This document shows, one piece after another, positions 4,948-5,867 of a DNA stretch of 5,867 nucleotides. The stretch lies in assembly GCA_937895935.1 (NCBI GenBank), contig CALBKX010000048.1, forward strand, positions 1 to 5,867, written 5' to 3'. The position numbers and the translations under genes were made by a program. How positions within the stretch are numbered: position 1 is the stretch's first letter; each line of letters begins with the position of its first letter. The notes under the pieces are model-generated. The model made no database searches and was not told where the DNA came from. It was given only the letters and a program-made list of their open reading frames with translations. The DNA is from an uncultured Clostridia bacterium. Its GTDB lineage: Bacteria > Bacillota > Clostridia > Christensenellales > UBA1242.

Positions 4948-5598
4948 ATGGAAGATTTTGTTAATTTTAAAATAGATTTTGAAGATGAACAAATTAATTT
5001 TTTGATCACTCAATTATCATCTTGTTATTTTTCTAATCAAGGAGTTTTTGCTAAATTATGTTTTACTATTTATAAAATTAGAAATTATTTTAAAGATAGT
5101 TTCTACCAAAGCAAACAAGGTGATTATTATAACTTTTATTCATTAATGCAAGCATTTGGTTTTTCTAAAACTCAGGCTTGTTCATATAGGCAATGCTATG
5201 AAAATTATTGTCATGGTGATAGTTTTGCTGACGTTGTGGTTAAAGATTATTATGTTAGGTTTTCTCCAGCTAAATTAATTGAAATGTTACCATTGTCAAG
5301 TAAAATGCTAGAAGCTGTCATTGATAAGAAAATAATAACACCTGATATGACTTGTAAGCAAATACGTCAAAAAGTAAAAGAACTTTCTGGAAAAAAAGAA
5401 AGTGACTTAGTTACGGAAGACTTATCACAATTGGAAGAAAAGACAGAAGAAGAAAGACTGGCAGAATTGCCTCAAGCATTTGATCCAAAAGAAACACATT
5501 CATATGAATACTTTAAACAGTTTTCAAAAGAGGTGTTAATAAACTACTTGTTTCAATGTGAAGATTATATAAAGAAAATATCTAAGAAAGGGAAATAA
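4948..5598 (+). CDS. Probable ParB-like/HTH DNA-binding protein
   Basis: I place the start at ATG 4948, 5 nt after TGAGG, giving 216 residues. An upstream TTG at 4885 in the same frame lies inside the 22-bp palindrome, has no ribosome site and is unlikely. Residues 61-88 (YNFYSLMQAFGFSKTQACSY and on) look like a helix-turn-helix of the type in ParB-like and related plasmid or phage proteins. Residues 105-146, with FSPAKLIEMLPL and later DMTCKQIRQKVKEL, resemble the segment that follows the HTH in such proteins and in small regulators of mobile elements. The C-terminal 60 residues are charged and helical. No N-terminal ParB nuclease domain is present. A palindrome directly upstream suggests self-regulation; partition or replication control of the phage circle is an alternative. 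The family match is from memory of sequence style and only moderate. Confidence 0.75.
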   Translation: MEDFVNFKIDFEDEQINFLITQLSSCYFSNQGVFAKLCFTIYKIRNYFKDSFYQSKQGDYYNFYSLMQAFGFSKTQACSYRQCYENYCHGDSFADVVVKDYYVRFSPAKLIEMLPLSSKMLEAVIDKKIITPDMTCKQIRQKVKELSGKKESDLVTEDLSQLEEKTEEERLAELPQAFDPKETHSYEYFKQFSKEVLINYLFQCEDYIKKISKKGK

Positions 5599-5602
5599 TG
5601 CT

Positions 5603-5647
5603 ATGGAAGAAAATCAACAATTCAAACAATTATTAAAAGACAATTGA
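5603..5647 (+). CDS. 14-codon ORF, MEENQQFKQLLKDN, doubtful
   Basis: ATG 5603 follows AAAGGG (5588-5592) at a usable distance and begins 5 nt after the stop of the HTH gene. It ends at TGA 5645-5647. An overlapping alternative starts at ATG 5598 (TAATG, 12 codons). The peptide looks like the start of a real polar protein, so it could be the remnant of a gene lost at the prophage end, or a translated leader. It may equally be meaningless. No homology claim is possible at this length. Confidence 0.25.
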   Translation: MEENQQFKQLLKDN

Positions 5648-5667
5648 TTTTGTATAAAAATAATAAC

Positions 5668-5692
5668 AAAAAAACACCACATTTTTGTGGTG
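5668..5692 (-). terminator. Leftward-reading intrinsic terminator hairpin
   Basis: CACCACA (5675-5681) and TGTGGTG (5686-5692) form a 7-bp stem around TTTT. Seven A's at 5668-5674 precede it, which on the minus strand become a T-run right after the stem. On the + strand AAAATTGG follows, so it does not work rightward. It would stop transcripts entering the prophage from the right, or from a leftward gene across the attachment site when the phage DNA is circular. Confidence 0.6.
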
Positions 5693-5708
5693 AAAATTGG
5701 AGGGTTTT

Positions 5709-5731
5709 GTGTCAAATTTGGTGTCAGATTT
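5709..5731 (+). repeat. Tandem 11-bp direct repeat near the attachment site (candidate recombinase arm sites)
   Basis: GTGTCAAATTT (5709-5719) and GTGTCAGATTT (5721-5731) match at 10 of 11 bases and are spaced by 12 bp. They lie about 40-60 bp inside the element from the tRNA fragment. Short direct repeats at this distance from the core are typical arm-type sites for tyrosine integrases; similar repeats near element ends in Bacillota are familiar to me, but I cannot verify a match. The integrase itself is not in the window. Confidence 0.5.
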
Positions 5732-5772
5732 TTGAATGCCTTTATTTTAAAGGGGTGGCACCTGCCCTTTTA

Positions 5773-5820
5773 TGCCTTACAAGCAGAGGGTCATAGGTTC
5801 GAGTCCTTTAACTCCCACCA
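5773..5820 (+). pseudogene. Displaced 3' part of tRNA-Val(UAC): right attachment site
   Basis: From about 5773 the sequence follows a bacterial tRNA-Val: anticodon loop CTTACAA (anticodon TAC), 3' anticodon strand GCAGA, variable region GGGTC, T arm with TTCGAGT, 3' acceptor strand AACTCCC, discriminator A and encoded CCA (5818-5820). Nothing upstream resembles the matching GGGAGTT acceptor strand, D arm or complete 5' anticodon strand, so only the 3' half is present. The T stem is also imperfect (ATAGG against CCTTT, one mismatch), consistent with decay of a non-functional copy. This is what integration by a tyrosine recombinase into the anticodon-loop region leaves at the far end of an element. 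Confidence 0.8.
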
Positions 5821-5830
5821 TTTAAAGTAC

Positions 5831-5853
5831 AAAAGTCCGAATGGGCTTTTTTT
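5831..5853 (+). terminator. Rightward intrinsic terminator of the host tRNA gene
   Basis: AAAAGTCC (5831-5838) pairs with GGGCTTTT (5843-5850), with one G-T wobble, around loop GAAT. It is followed by TTTATTTATT. The stem begins 10 bp after the tRNA CCA, so it is most likely the original terminator of the tRNA-Val transcription unit and hence chromosomal rather than phage DNA. It also would stop read-through from the prophage into the host. Confidence 0.75.
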
Positions 5854-5867
5854 ATTTATTAAAAAGT

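Larger units (their letters stand above)
1..5820 (+). mobile_element. Right-hand part of an inovirus-type (filamentous phage) prophage
   Basis: The element is recognised from a Zot/pI-type ATPase (2100-2951), an HUH rolling-circle replication protein (3770-4858), a hairpin-rich non-coding region between them, and a displaced tRNA-Val 3' end at the right border. All genes point rightward. The order of membrane or virion proteins, then ATPase, then hairpin region, then Rep matches the general plan of Ff-like phages. The left border is outside the window. No integrase, major coat protein or ssDNA-binding protein was recognised, so those would have to lie to the left or be too divergent to recognise. 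A plasmid-like or satellite element sharing these two hallmark genes is a less likely alternative. Confidence 0.85.

Noticed and set aside
5738..5820. Complete tRNA-Val gene
   Set aside because: GCACCTGCC (5758-5766) resembles the 5' anticodon-stem side, but the D arm and a GGGAGTT acceptor strand are missing and 8 or so extra bases intervene, so only the 3' part is supported.
3432..5830. Shared 11-mer ATTTAAAGTAC at 3432 and 5820
   Set aside because: In nearly 6 kb of AT-rich DNA an 11-mer match of this composition is expected by chance; no extended similarity flanks it.
5648..5867. Open frame after the TGA at 5645 running to the window end
   Set aside because: It runs through the terminator hairpin, the tRNA fragment and the host terminator. 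A suppressed stop or a split gene would need far more evidence.
1..5867. CRISPR array, riboswitch, rRNA, insertion sequence
   Set aside because: No regularly spaced direct repeats, no recognisable aptamer core, no rRNA sequence and no transposase were seen.

Overview
The window looks like the right-hand part of an integrated filamentous phage (inovirus-type prophage) in a low-GC Gram-positive host, most likely a member of the Bacillota. Three things support this: strongly AT-rich DNA with AGGAGG-like ribosome sites, a Zot/pI-type assembly ATPase next to a rolling-circle (HUH) replication protein, and a BspA-type leucine-rich-repeat protein of a kind common in gut and oral Bacillota. All genes are on the + strand and the standard code is used (TGG for Trp; TAA, TAG and TGA all used as stops). 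I cannot name the species.

Layout. Positions 1-378 hold the end of an unrecognised beta-rich protein whose start lies left of the window. Positions 436-3367 are a tightly packed morphogenesis cluster: a 75-aa one-helix membrane protein, a 469-aa protein (N-terminal membrane anchor, long coiled coil, LRR domain), the Zot-like ATPase, and a Trp-rich 139-aa protein that overlaps the ATPase by 4 bp. Positions 3368-3769 are non-coding and packed with inverted repeats. This matches the position of the intergenic region of Ff phages, between assembly genes and the replication gene, and probably contains the replication origins and packaging signal. Positions 3770-4858 encode the HUH replication protein. 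A 22-bp perfect palindrome follows, then a probable ParB-like HTH protein (4948-5598).

The right end (about 5600-5820) has no convincing gene. It holds a leftward-reading terminator hairpin, an 11-bp direct repeat resembling recombinase arm sites, and the displaced 3' part of a tRNA-Val(UAC) gene, which marks the attachment site. A rightward terminator at 5831-5853 probably belongs to the host tRNA gene. An intact tRNA-Val and the integrase would be expected to the left, outside the window.

Proposed working. The Rep protein would nick and replicate the circular form. The hairpin region would supply the origins and packaging signal. The Zot ATPase with its small partner would extrude virions through a single membrane. 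The LRR protein occupies the place where pIII, the adsorption protein, sits in classical phages. The most interesting points are that LRR/coiled-coil protein, the absence of a visible membrane segment in the ATPase, the multi-hairpin region with a perfect -10 hexamer in a hairpin loop, and the palindrome upstream of the ParB-like gene. No major coat protein, ssDNA-binding protein or integrase was recognised.
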